From: Oscillospiraceae bacterium
GTDB lineage: Bacteria > Bacillota_A > Clostridia > Oscillospirales > Oscillospiraceae
Direction: 5' to 3'
Assembly: GCA_017470325.1 (NCBI GenBank)
Contig: JAFUES010000032.1
Coordinates: 1 to 64,000, forward strand
Length of the DNA stretch: 64,000 bases
In this document: positions 16,923 through 25,059 of the stretch, piece after piece
Layout: every line of letters starts with the position of its first letter
Position numbering within the stretch: position 1 is the first letter of the stretch
Translations under genes and position numbers: made by a program
The notes under the pieces: generated by a model
Databases searched by the model: none
Told to the model about the DNA's origin: nothing
The model's input: the letters and a program-made list of their open reading frames with translations, nothing else

Positions 16923-17674
16923 AGGCTCTTCACCCTCCCCTCCGGGTCGATCCGGACCTGGTCGAACCAGGCCGACATCTGTGCTATGATCTGCTCCTGC
17001 GCCTGCTGCGCCGCCGGCAGCTGCTCCGCCGTAAACTGCAGCAGGGCCGTGTCCCCCACTGTGCGCACACGGAAATCGGAAAAGCCCAGACGGAACAGGC
17101 AGCCCTCCGCCGCCTCGATCTTCCCCAGGCGCTCCTCCGTGATCTCCTCGCCTGTGCACACCCGGGTGGCCAGGCAGGCATAGGCGGGCTTATCCCAGGT
17201 GAACAGCCCCGCCTCCCGGGACAGGCGGCGGATCTCCGGCTTGGTCAGGCCGCAGATCCGAAGCGGCGACTGGATGCCCAGCTCCTTAAGTGCCCGCATG
17301 CCGGGCCGATCCCCGGCCTCGTCGCTGGCGTTGGTGCCGTCCAGCAGCAGAGAAAAACCGTCCGCCTCCGCGGCGGCGATTATGGTTGACATAATATTGT
17401 TCTTGCAATGGTAGCAGCGGTCCGGGCCGTTGCGCCGCACCGCTTCCACGCACAGAGCGTCCTGGCGCAGCACACGGGGCTCCACCCCTAGCAGTTCGCA
17501 CAGACGCATGGCGTCCCGGAATTCAAACTCCGGCTGAAACTGGGTCTTCACATAGTAGGGCCGAAGCTCCGCCCCGCACTGCAGACCGGCGTACAGCAGA
17601 TAGGCCGAATCCACGCCGCCGGAAAAAGCCAGCGCGGCCTTGGGATGCTGCGCGAAATATTCTTTCAAGGTCAT
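16919..17674 (-). CDS. larE: ATP-dependent sulfur transferase LarE
   Basis: 251 residues. PP-loop ATPase that adenylates the P2CMN carboxylates and turns them into thiocarboxylates during NPN synthesis. PP-loop SGGVDS at 18-23. Three cysteines are placed as C87-x2-C90 (DRCYHCKNN) and C167 (AYACLATR). The single-cysteine enzymes sacrifice the C167-equivalent sulfur; the three-cysteine pattern matches the [4Fe-4S]-dependent LarE described from Thermotoga maritima, so a catalytic cluster enzyme is likely here. Starts 1 nt after larB and overlaps larC. Confidence 0.92.
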   Translation of the reverse strand: MTLKEYFAQHPKAALAFSGGVDSAYLLYAGLQCGAELRPYYVKTQFQPEFEFRDAMRLCELLGVEPRVLRQDALCVEAVRRNGPDRCYHCKNNIMSTIIAAAEADGFSLLLDGTNASDEAGDRPGMRALKELGIQSPLRICGLTKPEIRRLSREAGLFTWDKPAYACLATRVCTGEEITEERLGKIEAAEGCLFRLGFSDFRVRTVGDTALLQFTAEQLPAAQQAQEQIIAQMSAWFDQVRIDPEGRVKSL

Positions 17675-17675
17675 C

Positions 17676-18428
17676 TCAGTCCAGATGATTGATCATGCTG
17701 GCCATGTAGCCCGCGCCGAAGCCGTTGTCGATGTTCACCACGGAGACGCCGCTGGCGCAGGAGTTGAGCATGCTCAGCAGGGCTGCCACACCGCCCAGAG
17801 ACGCGCCATAGCCCACGCTGGTGGGCACGGCGATCACGGGGCAGTCGGCCAAGCCGCCGATGACGCTGGGCAGAGCCCCCTCCATCCCGGCCACGGCCAC
17901 GATGACACGGGCGCTCATGATCTCCTCCATATGGCTCAGGAGCCGATGGATGCCGGACACACCCACGTCATAAAGCCGAACCACCTGATTACCCAGGGCC
18001 TCGGCGGTGATCGCCGCCTCCTCGGCCACGGGAATGTCGCTGGTGCCGCCGGTGGCCACCACCACCTTTCCCTTGCCGCTGGGCGCGGGCAGGCTGCCGA
18101 TGATGCCGGTGTGGGCCAGTTCGTTATATTGCAGCGGAAGCTCCGCTCCCACAAAAGCGGCGGTGTCCGCATCGATGCGGGTCACCAGCACCGTCTCCTG
18201 TCCGCTTGCAAGCATGGTTTTGGCAATGCCCAGGATGTGCTCCCTGGTCTTGCCGGCGCCATAAATGACCTCCGGCACGCCCTGGCGCAATCCCCGGTGC
18301 ATGTCCACCTTGGCATACTCGTCCACTTCCTGGATGGGCTGCATCTTCAGCTTCAGCACCGCGTCCTCCACGCTGGTCTCGCCATTGGCCACCTGCTGGA
18401 GCAGCGCGGTGATCCCCTGTTTATCCAT
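17676..18428 (-). CDS. larB: Nickel pincer cofactor biosynthesis protein LarB
   Basis: 250 residues. PurE-like carboxylase/hydrolase that carboxylates nicotinic acid adenine dinucleotide to P2CMN, the first NPN step. The C-terminal PurE-like half contains GTSDIPVAEEAAITAE and the glycine-rich VPTSVGYGASLGG. The ATG overlaps the end of the MOSC gene by eight bases, tying the nickel-pincer genes to the molybdopterin genes in one transcript. Confidence 0.93.
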   Translation of the reverse strand: MDKQGITALLQQVANGETSVEDAVLKLKMQPIQEVDEYAKVDMHRGLRQGVPEVIYGAGKTREHILGIAKTMLASGQETVLVTRIDADTAAFVGAELPLQYNELAHTGIIGSLPAPSGKGKVVVATGGTSDIPVAEEAAITAEALGNQVVRLYDVGVSGIHRLLSHMEEIMSARVIVAVAGMEGALPSVIGGLADCPVIAVPTSVGYGASLGGVAALLSMLNSCASGVSVVNIDNGFGAGYMASMINHLD

Positions 18429-18876
18429 TGACTTCCTCCACTACACAGACCTGATCGCCGGGCTTGGCACTGCCTTCCTCCAGGACGATCACAAAGATCC
18501 CTTCCCGGGGCATGACGCAGTCCCCCGCCTGCTGGCGGATGGCACAGTCTGCATGACATTCCTTGCCGATCTGGGTGACCTGGCACAGGGCGGAGCCCAC
18601 CTTCAGCTTGGTCCCTACCGGGAGCTTGAAGACCTGCAGTCCCTCCACCAAAACGTTCTCCGCAAAGGCGCCGGGAAACAGCTTGATGGTGATCTTCTCC
18701 TGCAGACGGTCCACACTGTCCTGTCCCAGCAGGCTCACCTGCCGGTGCCAGTCCCCCGCGTGGGCGTCGCCCGGGATGCCCTGGTGGGGCACCAGACGGA
18801 TCTCCTCCACAGGGTGCTTCTGCTGGCCCTTTTTCTCACTGATGCAAACAGCCTTGATCACACCGGTCTGATTCAT
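18421..18876 (-). CDS. MOSC domain protein
   Basis: 151 residues, a stand-alone MOSC domain (molybdenum cofactor sulfurase C-terminal family). Visible: GDAHAGDWHRQVSLLG, FPGAFAENVLVEG, and the ECHADCAIRQQAGDC cysteine region. MOSC proteins act in sulfur or metal-sulfur transfer to molybdopterin or, in YiiM-type proteins, in molybdoenzyme reduction of N-hydroxylated bases. Position between moaC and larB suggests a cofactor maturation role; the exact reaction is not known. Overlaps both neighbours. Confidence 0.88.
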   Translation of the reverse strand: MNQTGVIKAVCISEKKGQQKHPVEEIRLVPHQGIPGDAHAGDWHRQVSLLGQDSVDRLQEKITIKLFPGAFAENVLVEGLQVFKLPVGTKLKVGSALCQVTQIGKECHADCAIRQQAGDCVMPREGIFVIVLEEGSAKPGDQVCVVEEVNG

Positions 18877-19361
18877 GTCTCTTCTCCTCTCTGAAAATCT
18901 CCGTGCACGCCGCCCGACTTGGACAACAGCCGGATATCACTGATGACCATATCCTTTTGTACCGCTTTGCACATGTCGTATACCGTCAGCGCCGCGGTGC
19001 TCACCGCCGTCAGCGCCTCCATCTCCACGCCGGTGCGTCCGTCGCAGCGGACTTCCGCCCGGATCTCCACCGACAGCCGCTCCTCGCACAGCGACAGCTC
19101 CAGATCGATCCCCTGGATCAAAATGGGGTGGCACATGGGGATCAGGTCCGGCGTGCGCTTGGCACCCATGACGCCGGCCACCTGAGCCACGGTGAGTACG
19201 TCGCCCTTTTTCATGCCGCCGCTTCGGATCAGGTCAAAGGTCTTGCGGTTGACCAGCACCCGCCCCGCCGCTACGGCCGTACGGACTGTCTCTGGCTTCT
19301 CGCCCACATCCACCATTTTGGCCCGGCCCTGTTCATTGAAATGGGTAAAATCCTCCGCCAT
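18873..19361 (-). CDS. moaC: Cyclic pyranopterin monophosphate synthase MoaC
   Basis: 162 residues, standard length. Completes conversion of the MoaA product to cyclic pyranopterin monophosphate, first stage of molybdopterin synthesis. Motifs: PMCHPI, DGRTGVEMEALTAVS and the terminal LLSKSGGVHGDF with catalytic lysine. Four nt after moaA, overlapping the MOSC gene. Later molybdopterin genes (moaD/E, mogA, moeA) are not in the window. Confidence 0.95.
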   Translation of the reverse strand: MAEDFTHFNEQGRAKMVDVGEKPETVRTAVAAGRVLVNRKTFDLIRSGGMKKGDVLTVAQVAGVMGAKRTPDLIPMCHPILIQGIDLELSLCEERLSVEIRAEVRCDGRTGVEMEALTAVSTAALTVYDMCKAVQKDMVISDIRLLSKSGGVHGDFQRGEET

Positions 19362-19365
19362 TGCC

Positions 19366-20319
19366 TCAGCCTCCGATCTGGTTCATGTTCCGCCCCGCGT
19401 GGCTGCGGCTGGTGGCGGACAGCTCTCCATGCCACTTGGGCTTGCCCAGGATCGCGGCTTCGAACTGCCGCCGCATCCCTTCGTAGTCCAGGCCCTTGAT
19501 ATCATACTCATCCGAGGCGTGCAGACAGGGCTTCAGCTTGCCGTCCGCCGTCAAGCGCAGGCGGTTGCACTCTGCACAGAAATGGGCGCTTACCGGGCTG
19601 ATGAGTCCGATATTGCCCTGCGCACCGGGCAGACGGTAAAGGCGCGCCACACCGCCGTCCTGCTCCACCTTCTCCGCCTCCGGCAGCTTGTCCAGCGCCG
19701 CGGTATAGGGGATGAAGGCCTCCGGCCCGAAATCGCCGCTGTCGTACATGGGCATCAGCTCGATAAAGCGCAGATCCACCGGATAGCGGCGTGTCAGCTC
19801 CGCCAGGGCAGGGATCTCATCGTCGTTGAAGCCGCCGATCAGCACCGCGTTGAGCTTGATCTTTTCAAAGCCCGCATCCAGGGCGGCCTCAAGACCGGCC
19901 ATAGCCTGGTCCAGGGTACCCACCCGGGAGATGTAGGCGTACTTCTGCGCGTCCAGAGTGTCCAAACTCATATTGATCCGGCTGACCCCCGCCTGCCGCA
20001 GGGGCTTTGCCAGTTGGGGCAGCAGGATGCCGTTAGTGGTGATACACACCTCGCGGATGCCCTCCACCGCCGCGGCCTGCTCACAGATGGAGACGATGTT
20101 CTTTTTCACCAACGGCTCACCGCCGGTGACGCGCAGCTTGCGGATCCCCAGAGAGGCCGCCGCTTTCACAGCGAGGATCATCTCCTCCTCGCTGAGCATG
20201 TTCTCATGACACTTTTTCTCAATTCCCTCCACCGGCATGCAGTAACGGCAGCGCAGATTGCAAAGCTCCGTAACAGACATGCGCAGATAGGTGATGGTCC
20301 TGCCATAGCGGTCCTGCAT
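19366..20319 (-). CDS. moaA: GTP 3',8-cyclase MoaA
   Basis: 317 residues from the ATG at 20319 with GGAGG upstream (23 in-frame codons above it are rejected). Radical SAM enzyme. The SAM cluster cysteines are in ELCNLRCRYCMP, the SAM-binding VTGGEPL follows, and the second cluster is in CAECNRLRLTADGKLKPC. The C-terminal GG tail needed for activity is intact (NQIGG). First gene of a six-gene minus-strand run ending with larC. Confidence 0.95.
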   Translation of the reverse strand: MQDRYGRTITYLRMSVTELCNLRCRYCMPVEGIEKKCHENMLSEEEMILAVKAAASLGIRKLRVTGGEPLVKKNIVSICEQAAAVEGIREVCITTNGILLPQLAKPLRQAGVSRINMSLDTLDAQKYAYISRVGTLDQAMAGLEAALDAGFEKIKLNAVLIGGFNDDEIPALAELTRRYPVDLRFIELMPMYDSGDFGPEAFIPYTAALDKLPEAEKVEQDGGVARLYRLPGAQGNIGLISPVSAHFCAECNRLRLTADGKLKPCLHASDEYDIKGLDYEGMRRQFEAAILGKPKWHGELSATSRSHAGRNMNQIGG

Positions 20320-20406
20320 GGTATTCCTCCGATCCGGGGTCGCGTTTTGCATTGTGCCGTCTGTTGAAAAAAGGAAACAATACGGCACTTTAGCTTATTG
20401 AATGCC

Positions 20407-20435
20407 ATTATAATACATTCTCTGCATTTCTGCAA
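20407..20435 (-). promoter_or_regulatory. Sigma-A promoter of the moa-lar operon
   Basis: Minus strand: -35 TTGCAG (20430-20435), 17-nt spacer, -10 TATAAT (20407-20412), about 88 nt before moaA. It is back-to-back with the promoter of the ACT gene, in a 195-bp AT-rich divergent region. Confidence 0.7.
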
Positions 20436-20449
20436 TCCCGACAGGACTA

Positions 20450-20477
20450 TTGAATTTTCCTCTTTTTCAAGTATAAT
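20450..20477 (+). promoter_or_regulatory. Sigma-A promoter of the ACT/UPF0210 pair
   Basis: -35 TTGAAT (20450-20455), 16-nt spacer, -10 TATAAT (20472-20477), 37 nt before the ACT gene start. Confidence 0.65.
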
Positions 20478-20514
20478 AAATACCGTTATACCATATCGAC
20501 CGAAGGAGACGCCT

Positions 20515-20784
20515 ATGAAAGCCATCGTCAGCGTATTTGCCCGGGACGCCAAGGGCATCACCGCCTATGTGACCGCCCTGCTGGCGGAACGTGAGATCAA
20601 CATCCTGGATATCAGCCAGACCCTGATGCAGGAATACTTCGCCATGATCATGCTGGTGGATCTGGCCGACTGCCCCCTCCCCTTCGATCAGCTCTCTCAG
20701 GAGCTGAAGGACAAGGGCGCGGAGCGCGCACTGGATATCCACATCCAGCGGCAGGATATCTTTGAAGCCATGCACAGGATCTGA
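20515..20784 (+). CDS. ACT domain protein (UPF0237 type)
   Basis: 89 residues from the ATG at 20515 with AAGGAG seven nt upstream. A single ACT fold: beta strand KAIVSVFARDAKGIT, helix YVTALLAEREINILDISQ, and strand FAMIMLVDLAD. ACT domains bind amino acids or other small effectors. The gene is followed 9 nt later by the UPF0210 gene, a pairing conserved across many Firmicutes. The ligand is unknown. Confidence 0.9.
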   Translation: MKAIVSVFARDAKGITAYVTALLAEREINILDISQTLMQEYFAMIMLVDLADCPLPFDQLSQELKDKGAERALDIHIQRQDIFEAMHRI

Positions 20785-20793
20785 GGAGCGGCT

Positions 20794-22149
20794 ATGAGTT
20801 ATCTGATCAACAGCAGTGAGATCCTGCAGACCATTGAAATGATCGACCAGCAACATCTGGACGTGCGCACCGTAACCATGGGCATCAGCCTGCTGGACTG
20901 CGCCGACCGGGACATCCGGGTCTGCGCTGACAGAGTCTATGAAAAGATCTGCCGGAAGGCGGAAAAGCTGGTGGAGACCGGCTGCGCCATCGAGCGGGAG
21001 TTCGGTATCCCCATCGTCAACAAGCGGGTCTCGGTCAGTCCCATCTCCCTGGTGGCGGCCAGCTGCCAGGCGGAGGACTACACTCCCCTGGCTCTGACTC
21101 TGGATAAGGCGGCCAAGACCGTAGGCGTCAACTTCATCGGCGGCTTCTCCGCTCTGGCCCACAAGGGCTTCACCGAGAGCGACTTGCGCCTGATCCACTC
21201 CCTGCCCAGGGCCCTGACGGAGACCGAGTTGGTCTGCGGCAGTGTGAACGTGGCCTCCACAAAGGCGGGCATCAATATGGACGCAGTGGCCCTCATGGGC
21301 CGGATCATCCGCCAGACGGCGGATATCGACCCCATGGGCTGCGCAAAGCTTGTGGTCTTTGCCAACGCCGTGGAGGACAACCCCTTCATGGCCGGCGCCT
21401 TCCACGGCGTGGGCGAGCCGGAGTGCGTCATCAATGTGGGTGTCTCCGGGCCCGGTGTGGTGGCCCACGCTCTAAAGGACTGCAAGGGTCAGCCCTTTGA
21501 CGTGGTAGCTGAGACCATCAAGCGCACCGCCTTCAAGATCACCCGCATGGGCCAGCTGGTGGCTCAGGAGGCCTCGCACCGTTTGGGTGTCCCCTTCGGT
21601 GTGGTAGACCTGTCCCTGGCCCCTACCCCCGCCATTGGCGACAGTGTGGCGGAGATTCTGGAGATCATGGGCCTGGAGCAATGCGGCACCCACGGCACCA
21701 CCGCCGCCTTGGCCCTGCTCAACGACGCGGTGAAAAAGGGCGGCGTCATGGCCTCCTCCCATGTGGGCGGCCTGTCCGGAGCTTTTATCCCGGTGTCTGA
21801 GGACGCGGGCATGATCGCCGCTGTGGAGGCGGGTTCCCTGTCTATCGACAAGCTGGAGGCTATGACCTGTGTCTGCTCCGTGGGCCTGGACATGATCGCT
21901 GTGCCGGGCGATACCCCGGCTGAGACCATCTCCGCCATGATCGCGGACGAGGCGGCCATCGGCATGATCAACAACAAGACCACCGCCGTGCGTGTGATCC
22001 CCGCCACCGGGAAGAGTGTGGGCGAGCGGATCGACTTCGGCGGTCTGCTGGGCAGCGCCCCTGTGATGCCCCTGCATCAAGGCTCGGCCGCGGAATTCGT
22101 GCAACGCGGCGGCCGCATCCCCGCCCCGCTGCACAGCCTGAAAAACTGA
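20794..22149 (+). CDS. UPF0210/PFL family protein (DUF711)
   Basis: 451 residues, typical family length (~450). Members are related to pyruvate formate-lyase-like folds by annotation but no reaction is established. Recognised from the opening [17 protein letters not shown], the segment [13 protein letters not shown], and the Gly-rich [10 protein letters not shown] and [16 protein letters not shown] stretches. Probably acts with the ACT protein encoded just upstream as a regulatory partner (inference from conserved pairing). Confidence 0.9.
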   Translation: MSYLINSSEILQTIEMIDQQHLDVRTVTMGISLLDCADRDIRVCADRVYEKICRKAEKLVETGCAIEREFGIPIVNKRVSVSPISLVAASCQAEDYTPLALTLDKAAKTVGVNFIGGFSALAHKGFTESDLRLIHSLPRALTETELVCGSVNVASTKAGINMDAVALMGRIIRQTADIDPMGCAKLVVFANAVEDNPFMAGAFHGVGEPECVINVGVSGPGVVAHALKDCKGQPFDVVAETIKRTAFKITRMGQLVAQEASHRLGVPFGVVDLSLAPTPAIGDSVAEILEIMGLEQCGTHGTTAALALLNDAVKKGGVMASSHVGGLSGAFIPVSEDAGMIAAVEAGSLSIDKLEAMTCVCSVGLDMIAVPGDTPAETISAMIADEAAIGMINNKTTAVRVIPATGKSVGERIDFGGLLGSAPVMPLHQGSAAEFVQRGGRIPAPLHSLKN

Positions 22150-22163
22150 TCAAACATAGGTGA

Positions 22164-22193
22164 AGCCGCCGGTCCATATTGGAACCGGCGGCT
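22164..22193. terminator. Terminator between UPF0210 gene and Nif11-like gene
   Basis: Hairpin with 10-bp arms AGCCGCCGGT and ACCGGCGGCT. Only short T runs follow on either side, so efficiency is uncertain; it sits between converging genes and could serve both. Confidence 0.6.
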
Positions 22194-22211
22194 CTGCTTT
22201 ATCCTGTGTGC

Positions 22212-22547
22212 TTACCACAGTTTGCCCTTTTCCATGGCGTCCTCGCTGATTTCCCAACCACGGTCCAGCAGCCAGTAGGTCACCGGATCGTCGTCAATGG
22301 GCTCGCCTTCCTCGATGGGCACATCGGGCTTGAGGTTGCGGATTTTGATCCGTGTCTCATAGGCGCGCAGCTCCTTCACAGTGAAGGGCAGGCCCAGCTC
22401 CGCCGCGATGGGCAGCAGCACCGCCTCGGCCACAGCTTCCCGGATCTCCAGGCTCCCGGGATACAGGGCCTCTTCCGCCAACACCCGCTGCCGCAGCTGT
22501 TCATCCGCCCGGTAAAGTTCAAAGAATTTTTCAACGTTTTCGATCAT
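22212..22547 (-). CDS. Small Nif11-like domain protein
   Basis: 111 residues, ATG at 22547 with GGAGAG seven nt upstream. Residues ~1-65 fit the Nif11 pattern: FFELYRADEQLRQRVL, then AAELGLPFTVKELRAYE. The rest is acidic and ends WLLDRGWEISEDAMEKGKLW. Nif11 domains occur as RiPP leader peptides and as small proteins of unknown function; no GG/GA cleavage site, core peptide or modification enzyme is nearby, so a free-standing cytoplasmic protein is more likely. Has its own promoter. Function unknown. Confidence 0.6.
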   Translation of the reverse strand: MIENVEKFFELYRADEQLRQRVLAEEALYPGSLEIREAVAEAVLLPIAAELGLPFTVKELRAYETRIKIRNLKPDVPIEEGEPIDDDPVTYWLLDRGWEISEDAMEKGKLW

Positions 22548-22579
22548 GATATCTCTCCTTCATGGGGTCCTTTGCCCTT

Positions 22580-22607
22580 ACTTTAGCATAATTGCGCAAA
22601 ATGTCAA
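22580..22607 (-). promoter_or_regulatory. Sigma-A promoter of the Nif11-like gene
   Basis: Minus strand: -35 TTGACA (22602-22607), 16-nt spacer, -10 TAAAGT (22580-22585), 32 nt before the ATG. Confidence 0.65.
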
Positions 22608-22641
22608 CGCCCGGACGTAGTACATTCGGTAAGGCCGTCTC

Positions 22642-22670
22642 TTGCAAATTGCCGGAAAACTGCCTATAAT
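22642..22670 (+). promoter_or_regulatory. Sigma-A promoter of the CLC gene
   Basis: -35 TTGCAA (22642-22647), 17-nt spacer, -10 TATAAT (22665-22670). The leader is only about 30 nt, leaving no room for a fluoride riboswitch after the start site. Confidence 0.7.
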
Positions 22671-22708
22671 CTCCACGAAGCCCGCAAAAGGGCGAAAGGA
22701 CACGCAAT

Positions 22709-24019
22709 ATGAAGCTTTTGCTGAACAATCTGCATCATTATCTGCGCCTCTGGGGCCTCTACTGCAAGGGTCTGGGCAAATGGCTGCTGGTCTCCGGGAT
22801 CACCGGTCTGCTCTGCGGCGTACTGGGTTCCGCCTTCCATGTGGGCGTGGAGGAATCTACCGTCTTCCGTATGGCCCATCCCTGGGTGCTGTACACACTG
22901 CCGGCGGCGGGCCTGCTGGTGGTGGCCATTTATAAGTTCACCCGCGCCGAGGGTCAGAGCACCAACAACATCATCGACGAGGTGCAGTCCGGTCAGGGGA
23001 TCTCGCTGGCCCTGCTGCCCGCGATCTTTTTTTCCACCATCGTGACCCACCTGGCCGGCGGCTCAGCGGGCCGCGAGGGCGCTGCCCTGCAGATGGGCGG
23101 GGCCATCGGCTTCAACACCGGACGGCTGCTGCGCCTGGACGACAAGGATCTGCGCACGGCCACACTGACCGGCATGGCTGCCTTCTTTTCCGCCCTGTTC
23201 GGCACGCCTTTGGCGGCCACCATCTTTGCCATGGCGGTGGTCAGCGTGGGGCTGCTGTACCACGCAGCCTTCATCCCCTGCTTTGTGGCCTCCCTGACGG
23301 CCTATGGCATCTCCCTGCTGTTGGGGGTGGCCCCCACCCGCTTCGCGGTGCTGGCCCCGGCGGTCAGCGTGGGGATGCTGCTGCGGGTGGCAGTGCTGGC
23401 AGCGCTGGCTGCCATGGTCTCCGTACTGTTCTGCGCCACGCTGCACACGGCCGAGCATCTGTTCCAGCGCTTTTTCCGAAATCCCTGGCTGCGGGCCTTC
23501 TGCGGCGGTGCGCTGCTGCTGGTGCTGACGCTGCTGCTGCGCACCACAGACTATAACGGCGCAGGCATGGCCCTGATCACAGCCGCTGTGGAGGAGGGGC
23601 AGGCAAAGCCTCTGGCCTTTTTGCTGAAGATCCTGTTCACCGCCATCACCCTGGGCGCCGGTTTCAAGGGCGGCGAGGTGGTACCCTCCTTCTTTGTGGG
23701 CGCCGCCTTCGGCTGCGTGGCAGGTCCCCTGCTGGGGATCCCCGCCGGTTTTGCCGCCGCCATCGGCCTGGTGTCCGTATTCTGCGGCGCGGTAAACTGC
23801 CCCATCGCCTCCATGTTCCTGTCAGTGGAGCTTTTCGGCGCAGGGGGCCTTCTGTACTTTGCCCTGGCCTGCGGGCTCAGCTATGTACTCTCCGGCTACA
23901 GTGGGATCTATTCCAGCCAGCGTATCCTCTACGACAAGCTGAAGGCCCAGTACATCGATGTGCGCACCAATGCCCATGAGGAAGGCGAACATACGGAGAT
24001 GGAACAGAAATACAGTTGA
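22709..24019 (+). CDS. CLC family anion transporter, probably a CLC-F type fluoride/proton antiporter
   Basis: 436 residues with about ten hydrophobic helices and no CBS domains. AAAGGA lies eight nt before the ATG. The gating-glutamate motif is GGSAGREGAALQMG (E123), and at the position of the chloride-binding GSGIP motif the protein has STNNIIDEV. THLAGGSAGREG with NN-containing first motif resembles the CLC-F clade, which expels fluoride; chloride CLCs have GKEGP and GSG-P. That clade call is from memory of family motifs and should be tested by alignment. A Thr-Asn-rich acidic tail (~415-436) follows the last helix. Confidence 0.85.
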   Translation: MKLLLNNLHHYLRLWGLYCKGLGKWLLVSGITGLLCGVLGSAFHVGVEESTVFRMAHPWVLYTLPAAGLLVVAIYKFTRAEGQSTNNIIDEVQSGQGISLALLPAIFFSTIVTHLAGGSAGREGAALQMGGAIGFNTGRLLRLDDKDLRTATLTGMAAFFSALFGTPLAATIFAMAVVSVGLLYHAAFIPCFVASLTAYGISLLLGVAPTRFAVLAPAVSVGMLLRVAVLAALAAMVSVLFCATLHTAEHLFQRFFRNPWLRAFCGGALLLVLTLLLRTTDYNGAGMALITAAVEEGQAKPLAFLLKILFTAITLGAGFKGGEVVPSFFVGAAFGCVAGPLLGIPAGFAAAIGLVSVFCGAVNCPIASMFLSVELFGAGGLLYFALACGLSYVLSGYSGIYSSQRILYDKLKAQYIDVRTNAHEEGEHTEMEQKYS

Positions 24020-24053
24020 TCTCCTTAAAAAATTATGTAAACTGAATTATGTT

Positions 24054-24096
24054 AAGCAACAAGGCAGTAAGCATTATGCTTACCGCCTTGTTGCTT
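24054..24096. repeat. Long inverted repeat, possible bidirectional terminator
   Basis: Two-part stem: AAGCAACAAGGC pairs with GCCTTGTTGCTT (12 bp) and GTAAGCA with TGCTTAC (7 bp), around a 3-nt loop. It lies between the converging CLC and lysozyme-like genes. No strong U tract follows in either direction, so its terminator role is plausible but not certain. Confidence 0.6.
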
Positions 24097-24107
24097 GTCG
24101 GTCCGTA

Positions 24108-24878
24108 TTATTTTTTCGTTTTGGCGTTCTCGCTGTACTTTTCGTAGAGGATCTTCGCCTGGGACCCGATGTAGCCGTAGCCGCTGCTGGAACCGTCATA
24201 CAACAGACCGATCCGCGCCCCGGCCAGAGCCGGGTCCTTGATGGTCTGCAGCTCCTTCCATAGGTCCTCATAGCCCTTCATGCTCTCTACAGCAAACGCA
24301 CACTGCATCTCCGCGTCGGAAATCGAGGTGCCCCATTCCTGGGCGAAATCATAGAACTGATCCAGGAGCTTGGCGCCATACCACATGCTGAGCCCGTAGC
24401 CGCCGATGGCATAGTGGACCTTTTCGATAAACAGATCCTTGGTGGAGCCGTCGGCCAGGCCGGCGTCGATGGTATTGGTGAAATCCGTCGCCTGGTCATA
24501 CCAGGAATTCTTGAGTACCGTGGCCCAGTGGGCGGTAGCGTCGGAGCGATAAAAACTCTCCCGCCAAAACATGGCCAGGATCCCCGCTGTGATGGTATCC
24601 GAGGGGGAGTATTTGCTGAGCGTATCCCACAGATACTGCTCTGACTCCTCACTCTTATACTTCGTCACTACAAAGTCCTTTTCCTCCTGCTCATCGTTCG
24701 CTTCCTCTTCCGAGGCTGCAATGTCCTCCTCTTCATCCTGCGGCGCATCGTCCCGGATTTCCGCCGGTTCTGCATCCGCGCCGCTGCTCTCCGCCGCCAG
24801 GGCCGCGCCGGTCCCGGAAAGCACCAGCGTGACCAGCAGAAGCACCGCGGTGAAGGTTTTGGTCTTCTTGTTTTTCAT
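24108..24878 (-). CDS. Secreted protein with phage-tail-lysozyme-like domain
   Basis: 256 residues from the ATG at 24878 with GGGAG upstream. Residues 1-~28 are a Sec signal peptide (KNKKTKTFTAVLLLVTLVLSG...ALAAE). An acidic linker (~30-75) leads to a domain of ~165 residues. Its helix with AGILAMFWRESF fits the catalytic-glutamate helix of the phage tail lysozyme family (pattern AGILGNI..ES), and GGYGLSMWYGAKLLDQF followed by a D-x-x-x-Q motif fits that family's G-x-G-L-x-Q-W segment. Likely a peptidoglycan-acting or wall-remodelling protein; activity is inferred. Expressed from its own promoter behind a ~175-nt structured leader. Confidence 0.65.
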   Translation of the reverse strand: MKNKKTKTFTAVLLLVTLVLSGTGAALAAESSGADAEPAEIRDDAPQDEEEDIAASEEEANDEQEEKDFVVTKYKSEESEQYLWDTLSKYSPSDTITAGILAMFWRESFYRSDATAHWATVLKNSWYDQATDFTNTIDAGLADGSTKDLFIEKVHYAIGGYGLSMWYGAKLLDQFYDFAQEWGTSISDAEMQCAFAVESMKGYEDLWKELQTIKDPALAGARIGLLYDGSSSGYGYIGSQAKILYEKYSENAKTKK

Positions 24879-24884
24879 ATTGAT

Positions 24885-25053
24885 CTCCCGCCCTTTAACG
24901 GGCTGTTCCGTGGTTGAGAGCGCTACTGTCGAACACTCAACCACTGTGCCGGTACCTGCTGATACAGCGTATGCAGGGCCTCCTTTCCTGGTGTGCAAAA
25001 CCGCAGGCCGGCAGATGATTATTCATTTTTATTTACCCCGCAAACGCAAGTTG
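24885..25053 (-). promoter_or_regulatory. Structured 5' leader with three-way junction, candidate riboswitch
   Basis: On the minus-strand RNA: outer stem TGCCGG (25008-25013) with CCGGCA (24947-24952); helix 2 CCTGCGGT/ACCAGG (24987-25007); joining segment AAAGGAGGC (24978-24986); helix 3 CCTGC-ATAC/GTAT-GCAGG (24955-24977). Downstream come a 9-bp hairpin GTGGTTGAG/CTCAACCAC (24910-24944) and a GCCC/GGGC hairpin (24890-24903) touching the Shine-Dalgarno GGGAG at 24885-24889. This is a junction-plus-expression-platform layout. No known riboswitch consensus was recognised. No ATG follows the AAAGGAGG at ribosomal spacing, so a leader peptide there is unlikely. Confidence 0.5.
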
Positions 25054-25059
25054 GCCCCA

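Noticed and set aside
22600..22708. Fluoride (crcB-type) riboswitch upstream of the CLC gene
   Set aside because: The promoter lies 39 nt before the start codon and no crcB-like core is present.
24885..25053. ydaO (c-di-AMP), GEMM (c-di-GMP) or cobalamin riboswitch in the lysozyme-like leader
   Set aside because: The conserved cores I know for these classes were looked for and not seen; the leader is reported only as an unassigned structure.
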